This document shows positions 18,360-28,040 of a DNA stretch of 64,000 bases, piece after piece. Position numbers and translations under genes: made by a program. Below the pieces are notes generated by a model. That model was not told the origin of the DNA. It saw only the letters and a program-made list of their open reading frames with translations, and ran no database searches. Source of the DNA: Desulfomonile tiedjei DSM 6799 (GTDB taxonomy: Bacteria; Desulfobacterota; Desulfomonilia; Desulfomonilales; Desulfomonilaceae); contig NC_018025.1 in assembly GCF_000266945.1 (NCBI RefSeq), forward strand, positions 3,476,001 through 3,540,000, given 5' to 3'. Numbering within the stretch: the first letter of the stretch is position 1; every line of letters begins with the position of its first letter.

Positions 18360-18966
18360 CCGTCGCACCTCGTTCCTGACCGTTCCTGTCACGACTCAGG
18401 CGAGCAAGCACTTTGGCTGCGGTAATCCCCACAATTGTAGAGATTGTGGTCGCCAAGATTGCGGGGAACACGATAGCCGTGGGATTCGAAGCCCCTCCCG
18501 CGGCCAGCAAGGCTATGGCACCGGCTGGAATTATCTGGAGACTCGAGGTATTTATCGCGAGAAACATGCACATGGCATCTGTTGCAGTCCCCTTCTCTTC
18601 ATTCAGTGAATCCAGATCCTGCATCGCTTTTATTCCGAGCGGTGTGGCCGCATTATTGAGTCCGAGCATGTTAGCCACCATGTTGGCGGCCATGCTTCCC
18701 ATAGCTGGGTGATTCCGGGGCACATCAGGGAAGAGATACCGAAGGGCAGGAGCTATTGCCCGGGTAAACAGTTGCACTAATCCGCTTTCATCGGCTATCC
18801 GCATGATTCCGAGCCAGAGCGCCATCATTCCCGTGAAACCGAGAGCAAGTTTAAATGCCTGTTCTGCACTCTCAGGAACCGAAGCGACAACTTCTCTGAT
18901 GTTTCCGGTAAAAAGAGCTACCAGTACAGAGCCCACCAAAAGAAAAAGCCAGATGACGTTTAGCAT
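18352..18966 (-). CDS. spmA: Spore maturation protein A-like (nucleoside-recognition domain) membrane protein
   Basis: 204 residues; GAGGT precedes the ATG. Membrane helices lie at residues 1-20, 40-60 and in the C-terminal third. Diagnostic stretches are MMALWLGIMRIADESGL, NHPAMGSMAANMVANMLGLNNAATPLG and LNEEKGTATDAMCMFLAINTSSLQ (each written only in part here: key residues G, N, A, T). It pairs with the overlapping spmB. The two genes lie 55 bases downstream of the primase-like gene on the same strand. Confidence 0.88.
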   Translation of the reverse strand: MLNVIWLFLLVGSVLVALFTGNIREVVASVPESAEQAFKLALGFTGMMALWLGIMRIADESGLVQLFTRAIAPALRYLFPDVPRNHPAMGSMAANMVANMLGLNNAATPLGIKAMQDLDSLNEEKGTATDAMCMFLAINTSSLQIIPAGAIALLAAGGASNPTAIVFPAILATTISTIVGITAAKVLARLSRDRNGQERGATDA

Positions 18967-19021
18967 GGTACCTCACTGCAGATTTGGTTGTAAAAAGGGG
19001 AACTGACGGTCGATACGGAAG

Positions 19022-20173
19022 CTATGCCTTACTTCGTATAAAGGAAATACTGGAAAGAGGAATAGTATAATGATCGTTGCCTGATTCAACACCGATAAGC
19101 CCGTTCTCATTCCATAGGAGAATGCCGTTGATTACCATGTCGGATCCAACGAGAAAAATCTCGACGTCTGTCCTGGAAGAAGAAAGCTTTTCGAGGATAC
19201 TGCTTGTCGTGGTTGTGCTTAAAGGATGTGCCGCAGGTTTTCGGGAAATTACCGTGGTGACGATCTCGGATTCCGGTTCGGCAGATATGATATCTGAATC
19301 GACTTCGGCTTCGTATTCTTCTTCTTCTCCCGGTGGTTCAGGGCTTTCGGCTACTCCTGTTGCGGCCATGGAGATATCGTCAATGAGTTCGTCAATGATG
19401 GTCTCGTCCAACACGAGAGAATCTTCGAGCGATGCACCTGCCATTGACCCGGAGAGTCTGTGCTCGATCGGACTTTCTTCCGCAAAGGATGATGCGGATA
19501 CCTGCTGGGGCGGTTTCGGCGCAGGCTTGGGCTGCGGAGGTGCAACTATCCTCTGTCCGAGATTTTCAAAATCCTGAATCGTGTACCGGAAATTGGGATT
19601 GATGAATTTGACATCGCAATTGACGGGTTTCCCTGGGACCTTGGTATTGACCGTTTCCGGAAGCCTCAGCACCGTATCCAGGTTGACATCCGTATCGCAC
19701 TGAAGGTGTTCGCTTATGGTGCGGAGCACCTTTTCAATTTTCTCTATGTCAGTGACTTCAAGAACCTGCTTCAGGAGCCAATAAAGATGCGCTCCTCTCC
19801 CCGATTCAACAATAATGGAAGGCGCTCTCGGAAAACTTCGAATCGCTTTCGCAGCTTGCTGGGGACCTTCATAGAAGATTCTCTTGTCTTCATGCCCTTC
19901 GGCACCTATGTCTAAGTCTGCCCAGAGTGCAACCAGATAATGGATGTGTTCCTTTTCGGCTTTCATCCGTTCTCTGGGGCATATGCCGAAGTAGACGTCC
20001 CTTTCTTCCCCATAATGTTCTTTTGCAAGAATTTCTATATTCGGGAAGTAGCGAGTACTCATCTTGGGATCGCCGCGCTTGACGCTCTTAACCAGGATGA
20101 ACCCCCTGTGTTCCTTATAGTATTGGGCAAAAAGAGCCTCAAGAAAATCTTTGCGGGTGAATTTGGCAATCAT
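19022..20173 (-). CDS. RepB-type archaeo-eukaryotic primase domain protein with Sm/Hfq-like C-terminus
   Basis: 383 residues. The N-terminal 200 carry the three catalytic motifs of the archaeo-eukaryotic primase (AEP) superfamily, RepB-like branch: WADLDIG at 84-90 (D86, D88), SGRGAHLYW at 124-132 and DTVLRLPETVNTK at 166-178. A Pro/Glu-rich acidic linker spans about 211-320. Residues about 323-383 look like an Sm fold: FLVGSDMVINGILLWNENG resembles Hfq Sm1 and HYTIPLSSISFIRS resembles Sm2. No helicase domain is attached and there are no plasmid or phage genes nearby. A good sigma-70 promoter lies upstream. The AEP call is firm; the Sm domain is inference. Confidence 0.75.
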   Translation of the reverse strand: MIAKFTRKDFLEALFAQYYKEHRGFILVKSVKRGDPKMSTRYFPNIEILAKEHYGEERDVYFGICPRERMKAEKEHIHYLVALWADLDIGAEGHEDKRIFYEGPQQAAKAIRSFPRAPSIIVESGRGAHLYWLLKQVLEVTDIEKIEKVLRTISEHLQCDTDVNLDTVLRLPETVNTKVPGKPVNCDVKFINPNFRYTIQDFENLGQRIVAPPQPKPAPKPPQQVSASSFAEESPIEHRLSGSMAGASLEDSLVLDETIIDELIDDISMAATGVAESPEPPGEEEEYEAEVDSDIISAEPESEIVTTVISRKPAAHPLSTTTTSSILEKLSSSRTDVEIFLVGSDMVINGILLWNENGLIGVESGNDHYTIPLSSISFIRSKA

Positions 20174-20214
20174 AAAAAACCCGGCGTCCGTGGTATGAGA
20201 GGATTTGCGGGCTA

Positions 20215-20243
20215 ATTGTATTAGCTGAGGGAAAAAAAGTCAA
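20215..20243 (-). promoter_or_regulatory. Sigma-70-type promoter for the primase-like gene
   Basis: On the minus strand, TTGACT (20238-20243) and TACAAT (20215-20220) are separated by exactly 17 bases, about 42 bases before the start codon. It lies in the gap after the TPR gene. Confidence 0.6.
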
Positions 20244-20278
20244 TGTCTCTTGCGATCGCACTTTTCCCTGAAACGCCG

Positions 20279-21694
20279 CTATCCCTGTTTTTCCTTCTTT
20301 TTTTGTGAAGCTGATTCTTTTTTATCATCAGTAGCGGAAGTCTTTTGTTTAGCTTTTGCAAGATTATCCTGAATTACTTTATTCGTCGGCACGAGCTTGG
20401 CTGCTTTTGTCAATAACACCGCTTCCTGTTTGTGGTCGCCTTTCTTACCTAAAATAACTGCGTAATCATTGTACGCTAACGCAAGATCGTTTTTTATTTC
20501 AGCGCTTGAGGGCAATACATGCATGGCTTTCTGCAGCATACGTATTTCTTCATCATGCTTGCCCATTTCACCCAATCTAAGGCCTTCGTTATGATACACA
20601 GCGGCCAGGTTAGACTGAACCGTCTTATCGTTTGGGTCTACTTTTATGGCTTTTTCCAGCAATTCCAAAGCCTTTCCAGAGAATCCGAGTTTTGCTTCAG
20701 AAACAGCTTTTTCTACCAGCAGGTTACATAGATTCGATTTCGTAGACTGATTACCTGCATCGAGGCGCAAAGACGATTCCAAAAGCGCAATGCGGTCTGC
20801 CGGCTTCAGACTGGAGCTTTCGGATACTGCATAATTGTTGTACGCCGCTGCAAGATTCGATTTTGTAACCGCATCGTTTGGAAGCAGATCCAAAGATTCC
20901 TTGAGTAGAGCGATTTGGGCTGTAACGTCGCCCTCCTTCCCCTTGAAGACGGCGAGATTCGATAAAGCCCTCGCCAGACTTTCAATGATTGGAGGATCCT
21001 TAGGAGAAAGTTTCAGAGCTGACTTGAGCAAATCCACCTCTTCCTGATGTGCACCTTTTTGCCCCTTTTCCAAAGCAAGGTTGTAATATGCAACAGCGAG
21101 ATTCTTCTTGATCTTCGGGTTTGTCGGATCCAGTGAACTGGCTCGCTCCAACTGGTCGACTTCTTGCTGATGACTGCCGCTTTTCCCTTTAACTACACCG
21201 GAATTGTTGACCAGAGTAGCCAATATCTTCTTGGCCGCAGTATTTTCGGGTTCCAATTGGGAAACCTTCTTCAGAGCCTCTATTCTATCATCAACCTCGA
21301 TTTTTCCCGGTGGAGCCGATGCAGCCTGCAACGCAATTTGCACGAAATTCGCCTTCATATCTTTATCTTCCGGAGCCAGGTCCACCGCGCGGGAAAGCGC
21401 TGCAAGAGAGTCTTTCAGATTTGTCTCGCGATATAACTTGAGCCCGAGATTATTGTACGCCACTGCCAACACACCGCGATATTTCGTGTTCTGCGGGTCT
21501 AGTTGGACAGCCTTTTCGAGTGACTCTATCGATTCGGGTATGCTGTCTCTGGAAAGCAAATGGCTGCCGTGGAAAAATGCATTTTCCGCCTGTATCTGGT
21601 CAAAACGCTCGTCTCCCCATGTGATACCGGGGAGAGAAAGCGCGATCGCTGCAAAAAGGGCTGCAATAACTCTGGTTGTATGCTGCGGGATCAT
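20279..21694 (-). CDS. Exported tetratricopeptide-repeat protein
   Basis: 471 residues with a signal peptide (about 1-27, cleavage near TWGDE). The rest is about ten TPR-like units of 34-45 residues, each with an AAAYNN-type helix A and a LDPxN-type turn (for example YRGVLAVAYNNLGLKLY). The C-terminus is Lys-rich (KKESASQKKKEKQG). TPR arrays bind partner proteins; this one is probably periplasmic or surface-exposed. The partner is unknown. The primase gene follows on the same strand after 105 bases. Confidence 0.85.
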   Translation of the reverse strand: MIPQHTTRVIAALFAAIALSLPGITWGDERFDQIQAENAFFHGSHLLSRDSIPESIESLEKAVQLDPQNTKYRGVLAVAYNNLGLKLYRETNLKDSLAALSRAVDLAPEDKDMKANFVQIALQAASAPPGKIEVDDRIEALKKVSQLEPENTAAKKILATLVNNSGVVKGKSGSHQQEVDQLERASSLDPTNPKIKKNLAVAYYNLALEKGQKGAHQEEVDLLKSALKLSPKDPPIIESLARALSNLAVFKGKEGDVTAQIALLKESLDLLPNDAVTKSNLAAAYNNYAVSESSSLKPADRIALLESSLRLDAGNQSTKSNLCNLLVEKAVSEAKLGFSGKALELLEKAIKVDPNDKTVQSNLAAVYHNEGLRLGEMGKHDEEIRMLQKAMHVLPSSAEIKNDLALAYNDYAVILGKKGDHKQEAVLLTKAAKLVPTNKVIQDNLAKAKQKTSATDDKKESASQKKKEKQG

Positions 21695-21932
21695 CCACGC
21701 CCTCTCTCACGTTTGTTCGAGAATTTCGTCAAAAATCACCATATCATGCTAGGACATGCTGGTCAATTGTTAACGTATTTCCTGCGTATGAGAGCTAACT
21801 TATTGATCGAATAATTGAATATGAATTATTGAATGCGATTCGGTAAGAGCGGAACATACCATCCGGACTCTTGACAAATACTCTTATCCGAGTAAAAGAA
21901 AGCTCTTGACAGTAAGCTGAGGAGGATAGCCA

Positions 21933-22916
21933 ATGATTGAAGTGGAAGGCCTCACGAAATATTATGGAAGTTTTACAGCCATAAAGGACGTGAATTTTCG
22001 CGTAGAATCCGGTGAGATTGTAGGTTTTCTCGGACCGAATGGTGCCGGCAAAACCACAACTATGAGGATTCTCACCTGTTTTTCACCTGCTTCGGCAGGA
22101 GTAGCGCGTATTCTAGGGATGGACACGCGAGACGAATCGTTAAAAATTCGTGAGAAAATCGGTTATCTCCCGGAGAATGTTCCGCTTTATGAATGGATGC
22201 GCGTTAAGAACTATCTCCGGTTTGTTGCACAGGCGAAGCATATTCCCAGTGGGGAAAGATCCAAGGAAATCAGTCGAGTTGCAGAGTCTGTGGGCCTGGA
22301 ACAGGTCATGGGCAAGCTGATCAGATCGCTTTCCAAAGGTTACAAACAGCGAGTCGGATTAGCCCAGGCATTGATGGGCAATCCGCCGATACTGATACTC
22401 GATGAGCCGACAATCGGGCTCGACCCAAAGCAGATTCGAGAGATCCGGCAGCTCATCAAGGGTTTTTCGCAAAATCGTACGGTGATTCTCTCCACGCACA
22501 TACTGCCGGAAGTGAGTCAGGTTTGCGACCGTGTCGTGATCATTAACAAGGGATCTATTGTTGCCGAGGACACTCCTGCGAATCTCATGCGAACTCACGG
22601 CAAATACTCACGTGCCCAGGTAACTGTTAGAGCCGGTGAAGCGGAAGCAATTTCAGTGCTCTCGCGAGTTTCCGGAGTTCGTTCGGTTTCGGCTTCGACG
22701 TCCCTCAATGGTGAGTCCAGCCTGCTGGTCGAAGCTGCTCCGGAGATGGATGTCAGACCGGCCTTGGCCAGAGCCGTTTTCGAGAGCGGGTGGGACCTGC
22801 TGGAACTGAAGAGCCTTCAGGTCAGCTTGGAGGACGTGTTTATCGATCTTATTACCGAGGAGACGGAAGACCAGGACTCTTCAGACGATAACGACCGCAA
22901 GGAGGCTGCTGTATGA
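21933..22916 (+). CDS. ABC transporter ATP-binding protein (GldA/CcmA-type)
   Basis: 327 residues; GAGGAGG precedes the ATG. It has Walker A GPNGAGKTT at 34-42, signature LSKGYKQRVGLAQAL, Walker B ILILDEPTIGLDP and switch His in STHILPE. The C-terminal 90 residues form the extra domain seen in GldA-type subunits. It powers the permease encoded immediately downstream (ATGA overlap). The four-gene order ATPase, permease, GldG-like, DUF4340 is a conserved exporter operon whose substrate is not established outside gliding bacteria. Confidence 0.93.
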   Translation: MIEVEGLTKYYGSFTAIKDVNFRVESGEIVGFLGPNGAGKTTTMRILTCFSPASAGVARILGMDTRDESLKIREKIGYLPENVPLYEWMRVKNYLRFVAQAKHIPSGERSKEISRVAESVGLEQVMGKLIRSLSKGYKQRVGLAQALMGNPPILILDEPTIGLDPKQIREIRQLIKGFSQNRTVILSTHILPEVSQVCDRVVIINKGSIVAEDTPANLMRTHGKYSRAQVTVRAGEAEAISVLSRVSGVRSVSASTSLNGESSLLVEAAPEMDVRPALARAVFESGWDLLELKSLQVSLEDVFIDLITEETEDQDSSDDNDRKEAAV

Positions 22917-23683
22917 CCGGTTTAGCTGCAGTTTTCCGAAAAGAAATGGCGGGTTACTTCACTTCACCCGTTGCTTACTGGGTAATTGCCTGTTTCCTTG
23001 TTATCTGCGGCTTCTTCTTCTGGGCCAATATATCGTTTATGAGCCTGGTGAGTCTTCAGGCTATGAATAATCCCATGATTGCGGAGCGCATCAATCTCAC
23101 CGACGTGGTCGTGCGGCCTTTGCTGCAGAATATGGGCATTGTGTTGCTTTTTGTAATTCCGCTGCTGACGATGCGGGTGTTCTCGGAGGAGAAGAAGTCC
23201 GGTTCGATAGAATTACTGCTCACCTACCCTATTTCCGATCCTGCAGTCGTTCTCGGGAAATACTTCGCCAGCACTCTCTTGTTGCTGATCATGCTCGCAG
23301 CGACATGGCCTTCAATGCTTCTCCTGTTCGGAATCGGCGAACCGGATCCGGGGTCCATGTTTGCCGGGTATTTGGGCCTTTTTTTCATGGGAGCTGCTTT
23401 CATCGCCCTCGGGGTCTTCGTGTCCTCACTCACGGAAAATCAGATCATCTCCGCATCACTGACGTTCGGATCTGCACTGCTCTTCTGGATACTCAGTTGG
23501 ACTTCGACGATTCTCGGCGAACCCTGGGGGGCATTGACGAAACAATTATCGATCCTGGAGCATTTGGATTCATTCTATAAAGGGTTAATCTCGCTTCCGG
23601 ATGTGACCTTCTTTGCTCTCTTCACGGCGTTCTTTCTCTTTCTCACCCTGCGATCTTTAGAAACATATAGGTGGAGGGGATAA
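22913..23683 (+). CDS. ABC-2 family transporter permease (GldF-like)
   Basis: 256 residues with six predicted membrane helices. The RKEMAGYFTSPVAYWV start and the PLLTMRVFSEEKKSGSIELLLTYP motif after helix 2 are typical of ABC-2/GldF permeases. The start overlaps the ATPase stop by four bases, and the GldG-like gene begins three bases after its stop. It forms the channel of the exporter. Confidence 0.92.
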   Translation: MTGLAAVFRKEMAGYFTSPVAYWVIACFLVICGFFFWANISFMSLVSLQAMNNPMIAERINLTDVVVRPLLQNMGIVLLFVIPLLTMRVFSEEKKSGSIELLLTYPISDPAVVLGKYFASTLLLLIMLAATWPSMLLLFGIGEPDPGSMFAGYLGLFFMGAAFIALGVFVSSLTENQIISASLTFGSALLFWILSWTSTILGEPWGALTKQLSILEHLDSFYKGLISLPDVTFFALFTAFFLFLTLRSLETYRWRG

Positions 23684-23686
23684 AGT

Positions 23687-25162
23687 ATGGCGATCAACTC
23701 TCGAAGCAAACTACTCCTGGGCGGCGGGACCGTTGCGGGTGTTTTCATTTTTTTGGCAATTGTCGCGGCCATACAATATATCGCTATTCAGAATCCGAAA
23801 CGATGGGATCTGACCAAAACAGGAAAACATACGCTTGCACCCCAAAGCAAGCAGCTCATGGATACACTCAAAGAAAAAAAGATCCCGGTGGACGTTTTGG
23901 TTTTCTATGAATCCAAAGATAGTGGAACAAGAGAAGCAACCAAAGATCTGCTCGATCAGTACAAGGATGTGTATTCCGAATTTCATTACAGCTTTCACGA
24001 TCCGGACAGAGACAGGACTCTCGCTCTGCAAAACAGCATAGACACCTACCCTACCATGGTGCTCAAGATCGGAGGGAAAGACGAGCGAGTCAACTCAATG
24101 AATGAGGAAAGCATCACGAACGCCATTTCCCGACTCCTGAGAACAGAGACGAAAAAGATTTATCTCCTGAAGGGGCATGGCGAGCTTTCCCCTGAATCCG
24201 ATGAAGTCGATGGATTCAAGGCGGCAAAAACGCAAATAGAAAAACAAAACTACAAGGTTGAAGATCTGGTTTTGCTCCAGGCTCCCGGCGTACCGGAGGA
24301 TGCAGCAGCAGTAATCGTTGCAGGTCCCAAGACCGACCCCATGGACTCGGAATTCCAGGCGCTTCGTCAGTACCTTGAGCGCGGCGGTCATTTGCTGGTT
24401 CTTCTTACGCCCTTCAAGACGCCAAAATTAGCCAATTTCTTGAAGAACTATGGATTTGTCACCGAAGAGGACATTGTGGTGGATCGTATGAGCCGAGCCC
24501 TCGGTGGCGATTATCTTATGCCGGTCATAACCACGTATATAAAGCATCAGATCACAAAGAACTTTACGCTTGCGTCGTTTTTCCCGGAAGTGCGGTCCGT
24601 GGTTGCCTCACGCGATTTCAAACAGGGAGTGGAGGTGCAGGAGCTGGCTCTCACAAGTGACGTGTCCTGGACGATAAATGAAGAACAGCTCAAGTCCGGC
24701 AATGCAAACTTTGATGAAAAGACCGGTAAGAAAGGCCCCATATCCGTTATGGCCGTGTCGACATACACTCCCCCTCAAGGAAAACCCGATCAGACCAAAG
24801 CCGCAGATATAGAAAAGGAAAAAGAATTTTCGGACGAGCCCCCGGACAAGAAAACTGAAGAAGAAACCGCAAAGAAACCGGTCAAGTCGAGGATCGTGGT
24901 GTTCGGCAGTTCTCTGGTGGCAGCCAACAAGTTTTTCAAACTCCAGGGTAACCCGGATCTCTTCATGAATTCGGTCTCATGGCTGGCAGAGGATGAAAAC
25001 CTGATCGCGATACGACCGAAATCGACCAAAGCAACCCCCATAGTTCTCACATCGAGCGAGTCCTGGGCGGTATTTGCGATTCCGCTGTTATTCGTGCCGC
25101 TCATCTGGATCGTAATCGGGGTGGTGGTGTTCGTTTATCGGAAGAGAGCGGTTCCGGCATAA
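23687..25162 (+). CDS. GldG-family ABC-type auxiliary protein
   Basis: 491 residues. One membrane helix lies near 10-35 and another near the C-terminus (about 463-485), with a large extracytoplasmic part between. The WDLTKTGKHTLAPQSKQLMDTLKE start and the GHGELSP segment match the GldG/ABC_transp_aux family. A charged Lys/Glu-rich linker lies near residues 370-400. It works with the ATPase and permease as an accessory subunit; in this family it probably binds the exported substrate or envelope partners. Confidence 0.9.
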   Translation: MAINSRSKLLLGGGTVAGVFIFLAIVAAIQYIAIQNPKRWDLTKTGKHTLAPQSKQLMDTLKEKKIPVDVLVFYESKDSGTREATKDLLDQYKDVYSEFHYSFHDPDRDRTLALQNSIDTYPTMVLKIGGKDERVNSMNEESITNAISRLLRTETKKIYLLKGHGELSPESDEVDGFKAAKTQIEKQNYKVEDLVLLQAPGVPEDAAAVIVAGPKTDPMDSEFQALRQYLERGGHLLVLLTPFKTPKLANFLKNYGFVTEEDIVVDRMSRALGGDYLMPVITTYIKHQITKNFTLASFFPEVRSVVASRDFKQGVEVQELALTSDVSWTINEEQLKSGNANFDEKTGKKGPISVMAVSTYTPPQGKPDQTKAADIEKEKEFSDEPPDKKTEEETAKKPVKSRIVVFGSSLVAANKFFKLQGNPDLFMNSVSWLAEDENLIAIRPKSTKATPIVLTSSESWAVFAIPLLFVPLIWIVIGVVVFVYRKRAVPA

Positions 25163-25301
25163 ACTGTAACCACCGATCCGGCAGCCTGAGGAGACCTGTA
25201 TTCCTCCTATGCATGTTGGTGCTGCTTTCACGATTCGAAGAGGTCTTTTCGGGTCCTGAGATCAAGACTTTACTCTGAAACTCCCTGAATGAGGAATTCT
25301 G

Positions 25302-26756
25302 ATGAAGTTACGGAATCTTGCGATATATGCTGTAATTTTGGCCGCATTGGCTGCTTACGTGTATTTCGTGGAAATCAAGTATAAGACGGAAAAACAACAA
25401 CAGGAAGATCAAGCGGCAAAGCTGATCCATCTCGATAAAGACAAGATAGTCCGCATTGAACTTAAATCTCCGGACCAGGTCATCGAGCTGAAGAAACCCG
25501 GAGATTCCTGGGTGCTTTCGGCTCCTGTCAAAACAGCGGGGGATCAGTTCGCAATCGGCGCGCTCGTGCAATCGGCGCTCGATGCCAAACCCGAAAGAGT
25601 GATTTCGGAAAAAGATGTGAAATGGGAGGAATACGGTCTGGAAAAGCCGGAATTCATCCTGACACTCGAAACGCCCGAAAAGAAAGCGCAAATAGATTTC
25701 GGAGCCGGTAATCCGTCCAAGAGCTCGTTTTACGCCCGAGTGGAAGGCCAGCCGAAATTGTTGCTGGTAGCCGACACTCTTAAGAACAGCCTCAACAAGA
25801 AAGTCTTCGACCTGAGGGAAAAATCGATCTTTTCCATTGCTCCAAACGATGTCGACCGCGTCGTGATATCCAAGGAAGGACAGACAATTGAACTGGAGCG
25901 GGAATCGCCCGACAAGTGGAATTTGACGAAGCCTGAGAAATTCAAAGCAAAGCTGTCGGTAATGGAATCAGGATTGAACAGCATCACTGCACTGAAAGCA
26001 AAGGACATTATCGACGAACCGAACACAGATGGAGACACGTACGGATTTGAAAATCCCCAGGAGACGATTCATCTCTCCGGGGCCAAATTGGCTCAAACCC
26101 TCATTGTAGGCAAGCCCAAGCAAGATCCGAAGGAGTCTCAGGCTCCCGGGTCAACCTCCGTGTACGCCAAATTGAAAGATCAGCCTATGATCTATGTGAT
26201 CGAAGAGCGAGCACTGAAGAGCCTGAAAACCGATCCGAAAGATCTCAGGGATCGCTCTGTGATGGCGTTGAATCCATCGGACATCGAGAAGATAGAAGTC
26301 GCTGTGGACGGCAAGACATGGCTGCTGGTGCAAAAGGATAAGAAATGGTCCATGGAGCAACCGGAAAAGAAAGAAAACCTGGACTCCTGGGTTGTAAGCG
26401 GACTCTTGTGGGCTTTGAAAGACCTTGAGTGGAAGTCCACGCTACCCTCGACAGATCCCGCGGCAACTCTCCTGGAGAAACCGCAGCTTGTCGCATCCTT
26501 CTACCGGAAGAACGAAAAAGATCCCATCGTATTCAAAGCGGCCTGGGAAGAGTCAAAAAGCACGCCAGAGAATAAGCCCGATGAGAAAAAGGGCGAAGCC
26601 GCAGCAGCACAACCGGATACCGGTGACATTAAGACTCCCGAAACCGTAAACGTTTCCGTATCGCCTTCTCCGGAACAGAACACCATATTCAAAATAGACG
26701 GCGGTTTTATCGATCGTATGAGGGGCGACCTGCTGCGTATAAGTGAGAAGAAATAA
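25302..26756 (+). CDS. DUF4340-domain protein of the ABC exporter operon
   Basis: 484 residues with one N-terminal membrane helix (about 5-22) and a long extracytoplasmic region. Repeated DUF4340-type units begin with DKIVRIELKSPDQVIELKK and recur near residues 180 and 320 (DVDRVVISKEGQTIELER and DIEKIEVAVDGKTWLLVQ). DUF4340 genes regularly follow GldG-like genes. The 139-base gap before it holds only a likely translation leader. Function unknown; probably an envelope partner of the exporter. Confidence 0.85.
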   Translation: MKLRNLAIYAVILAALAAYVYFVEIKYKTEKQQQEDQAAKLIHLDKDKIVRIELKSPDQVIELKKPGDSWVLSAPVKTAGDQFAIGALVQSALDAKPERVISEKDVKWEEYGLEKPEFILTLETPEKKAQIDFGAGNPSKSSFYARVEGQPKLLLVADTLKNSLNKKVFDLREKSIFSIAPNDVDRVVISKEGQTIELERESPDKWNLTKPEKFKAKLSVMESGLNSITALKAKDIIDEPNTDGDTYGFENPQETIHLSGAKLAQTLIVGKPKQDPKESQAPGSTSVYAKLKDQPMIYVIEERALKSLKTDPKDLRDRSVMALNPSDIEKIEVAVDGKTWLLVQKDKKWSMEQPEKKENLDSWVVSGLLWALKDLEWKSTLPSTDPAATLLEKPQLVASFYRKNEKDPIVFKAAWEESKSTPENKPDEKKGEAAAAQPDTGDIKTPETVNVSVSPSPEQNTIFKIDGGFIDRMRGDLLRISEKK

Positions 26757-26795
26757 TTCGGGCAAGCAAGACTATACTTTTCTGCGCCTTCTTTA

Positions 26796-26978
26796 CAGTA
26801 ATTTCCAAAATTAATGTCCGATTCAGAAAAAAAAGTATTGGTGGGTGCCGGCCTCCGTGCCGGCACATCTCCAATATAATCAATGATATTACCATAATGG
26901 ACCGGCAGAGACGCCGGTCCCTACCAATATCCTATAATTCACCAGCGGGATAAACGACAGAATTTTTTGGCAATGACT
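26796..26978 (+). repeat. Family A repeat, copy A4 (best preserved)
   Basis: Ends TTTCCAAAATTAATGTCCGA and CAGAATTTTTTGGCAAT are imperfect inverted repeats. Inside are GGTGCCGGCCTCCGTGCCGGCAC and GGACCGGCAGAGACGCCGGTCC hairpins separated by an AT-rich spacer. It is the clearest model for the family. An IS starts 10 bases after its end. Confidence 0.8.
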
Positions 26979-27106
26979 ATATAAGGATCTATAGTTTCGC
27001 CCTTTTTGTATTCTGGACGGTTAGATGGTGAGATAATCCTTGAAAAAATAAGGCGTTCCGCACATACCCGGTTTTGTGTAAAGATTCTGGGAAGGAGGAA
27101 CGCCAG

Positions 27107-28040
27107 TTGAAGAGATCTATACCAGATCCGTTCGGGATTGACGAGATTCATTTCAGAGCGTGTTTCAGCGCACCGAGTTTCCGTATCTTCGTTGCGCTGG
27201 TGGTCGGTTGGGTGCTCACTATGGGCAAGCACACTATCAGCCAGGTGATTCTGACCATGAGACTCCATGAATCCAAGCACTTCGCCAGCATCTACCGATT
27301 CCTCGGCAAGGGACGATGGGAGACTGACTTTGTCTCCTATTTCGTCTTCAGAATGTTGGTAGAAACGCTGATTGCAGAAGGGATCGAGATCCTTGTGGTG
27401 ATTGACGACACCTTGAACAAGCACACTGGCAAGAAGATCTGTGGCGCGGGCTGGCAGCATGATGGTTCACTCCCAAAGCATACTAAGCAAAAGGGGTATG
27501 GAGTGTGCTTTGTCATCATAGGACTGGCGATTCGCCTTCCCGGCATCAGCGATCGCATGTTTTGTCTGCCATACGCTGCCCGCCTTTGGTGGCCGCCAAA
27601 GGCCAAGTTTAATCCCAAGAGCCTGCCCTACAAGACAAAACCCGAACTTGGATTGGATCTTATAAATCTGACTCATTCATGGCTCCAAGAGGGAGAAAGA
27701 CTGAGAATTGTGTTCGACCTGGGATACTGCTGCGATACCATCCTCAAAGCACGACCCAAGAATGTGCACATTACAGGGAGGCTGAGAAAGGATGCAGCTT
27801 TGTTCGCTGTGCTGGAACCTGCTCCATTTACAGTGATGGGCAGACCTCGCAAGAGAGGCGCTCGACTGCCCTCCCTGGAAACGATGTTCCAGGACCCCAA
27901 TCTGGGGTGGAATGAGATTAGGGTCTTCTGCTATGGAAAACAAACTAAGCTCCTGATACATCAGTTCACGGCGCTATGGTATCATAGCGCAGGGCAACAG
28001 CCTCTTTCGATCGTGTTGTGCCATGACCCGGCCGGCCACC
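27107..28040 (+). pseudogene. Transposase of the outer IS, N-terminal part
   Basis: From TTG 27107, which follows GGAAGGAGG by about 8 bases. The protein has VVIDDTLNKHTGKK (first catalytic Asp), a WPPKAKFN segment and IVFDLGYCC (second Asp). The frame is cut at CHDPAGH by the IS4-family insertion and then runs into a stop inside that element at 28057. Removing the insertion and one copy of its 11-bp target duplication restores the frame exactly (CHDPAGHHANMVFFDTDP). Confidence 0.88.

Noticed and set aside
17817-18966. Evidence of sporulation from spmA/spmB
   Set aside because: These genes are common in non-sporulating bacteria and no other sporulation gene is present.
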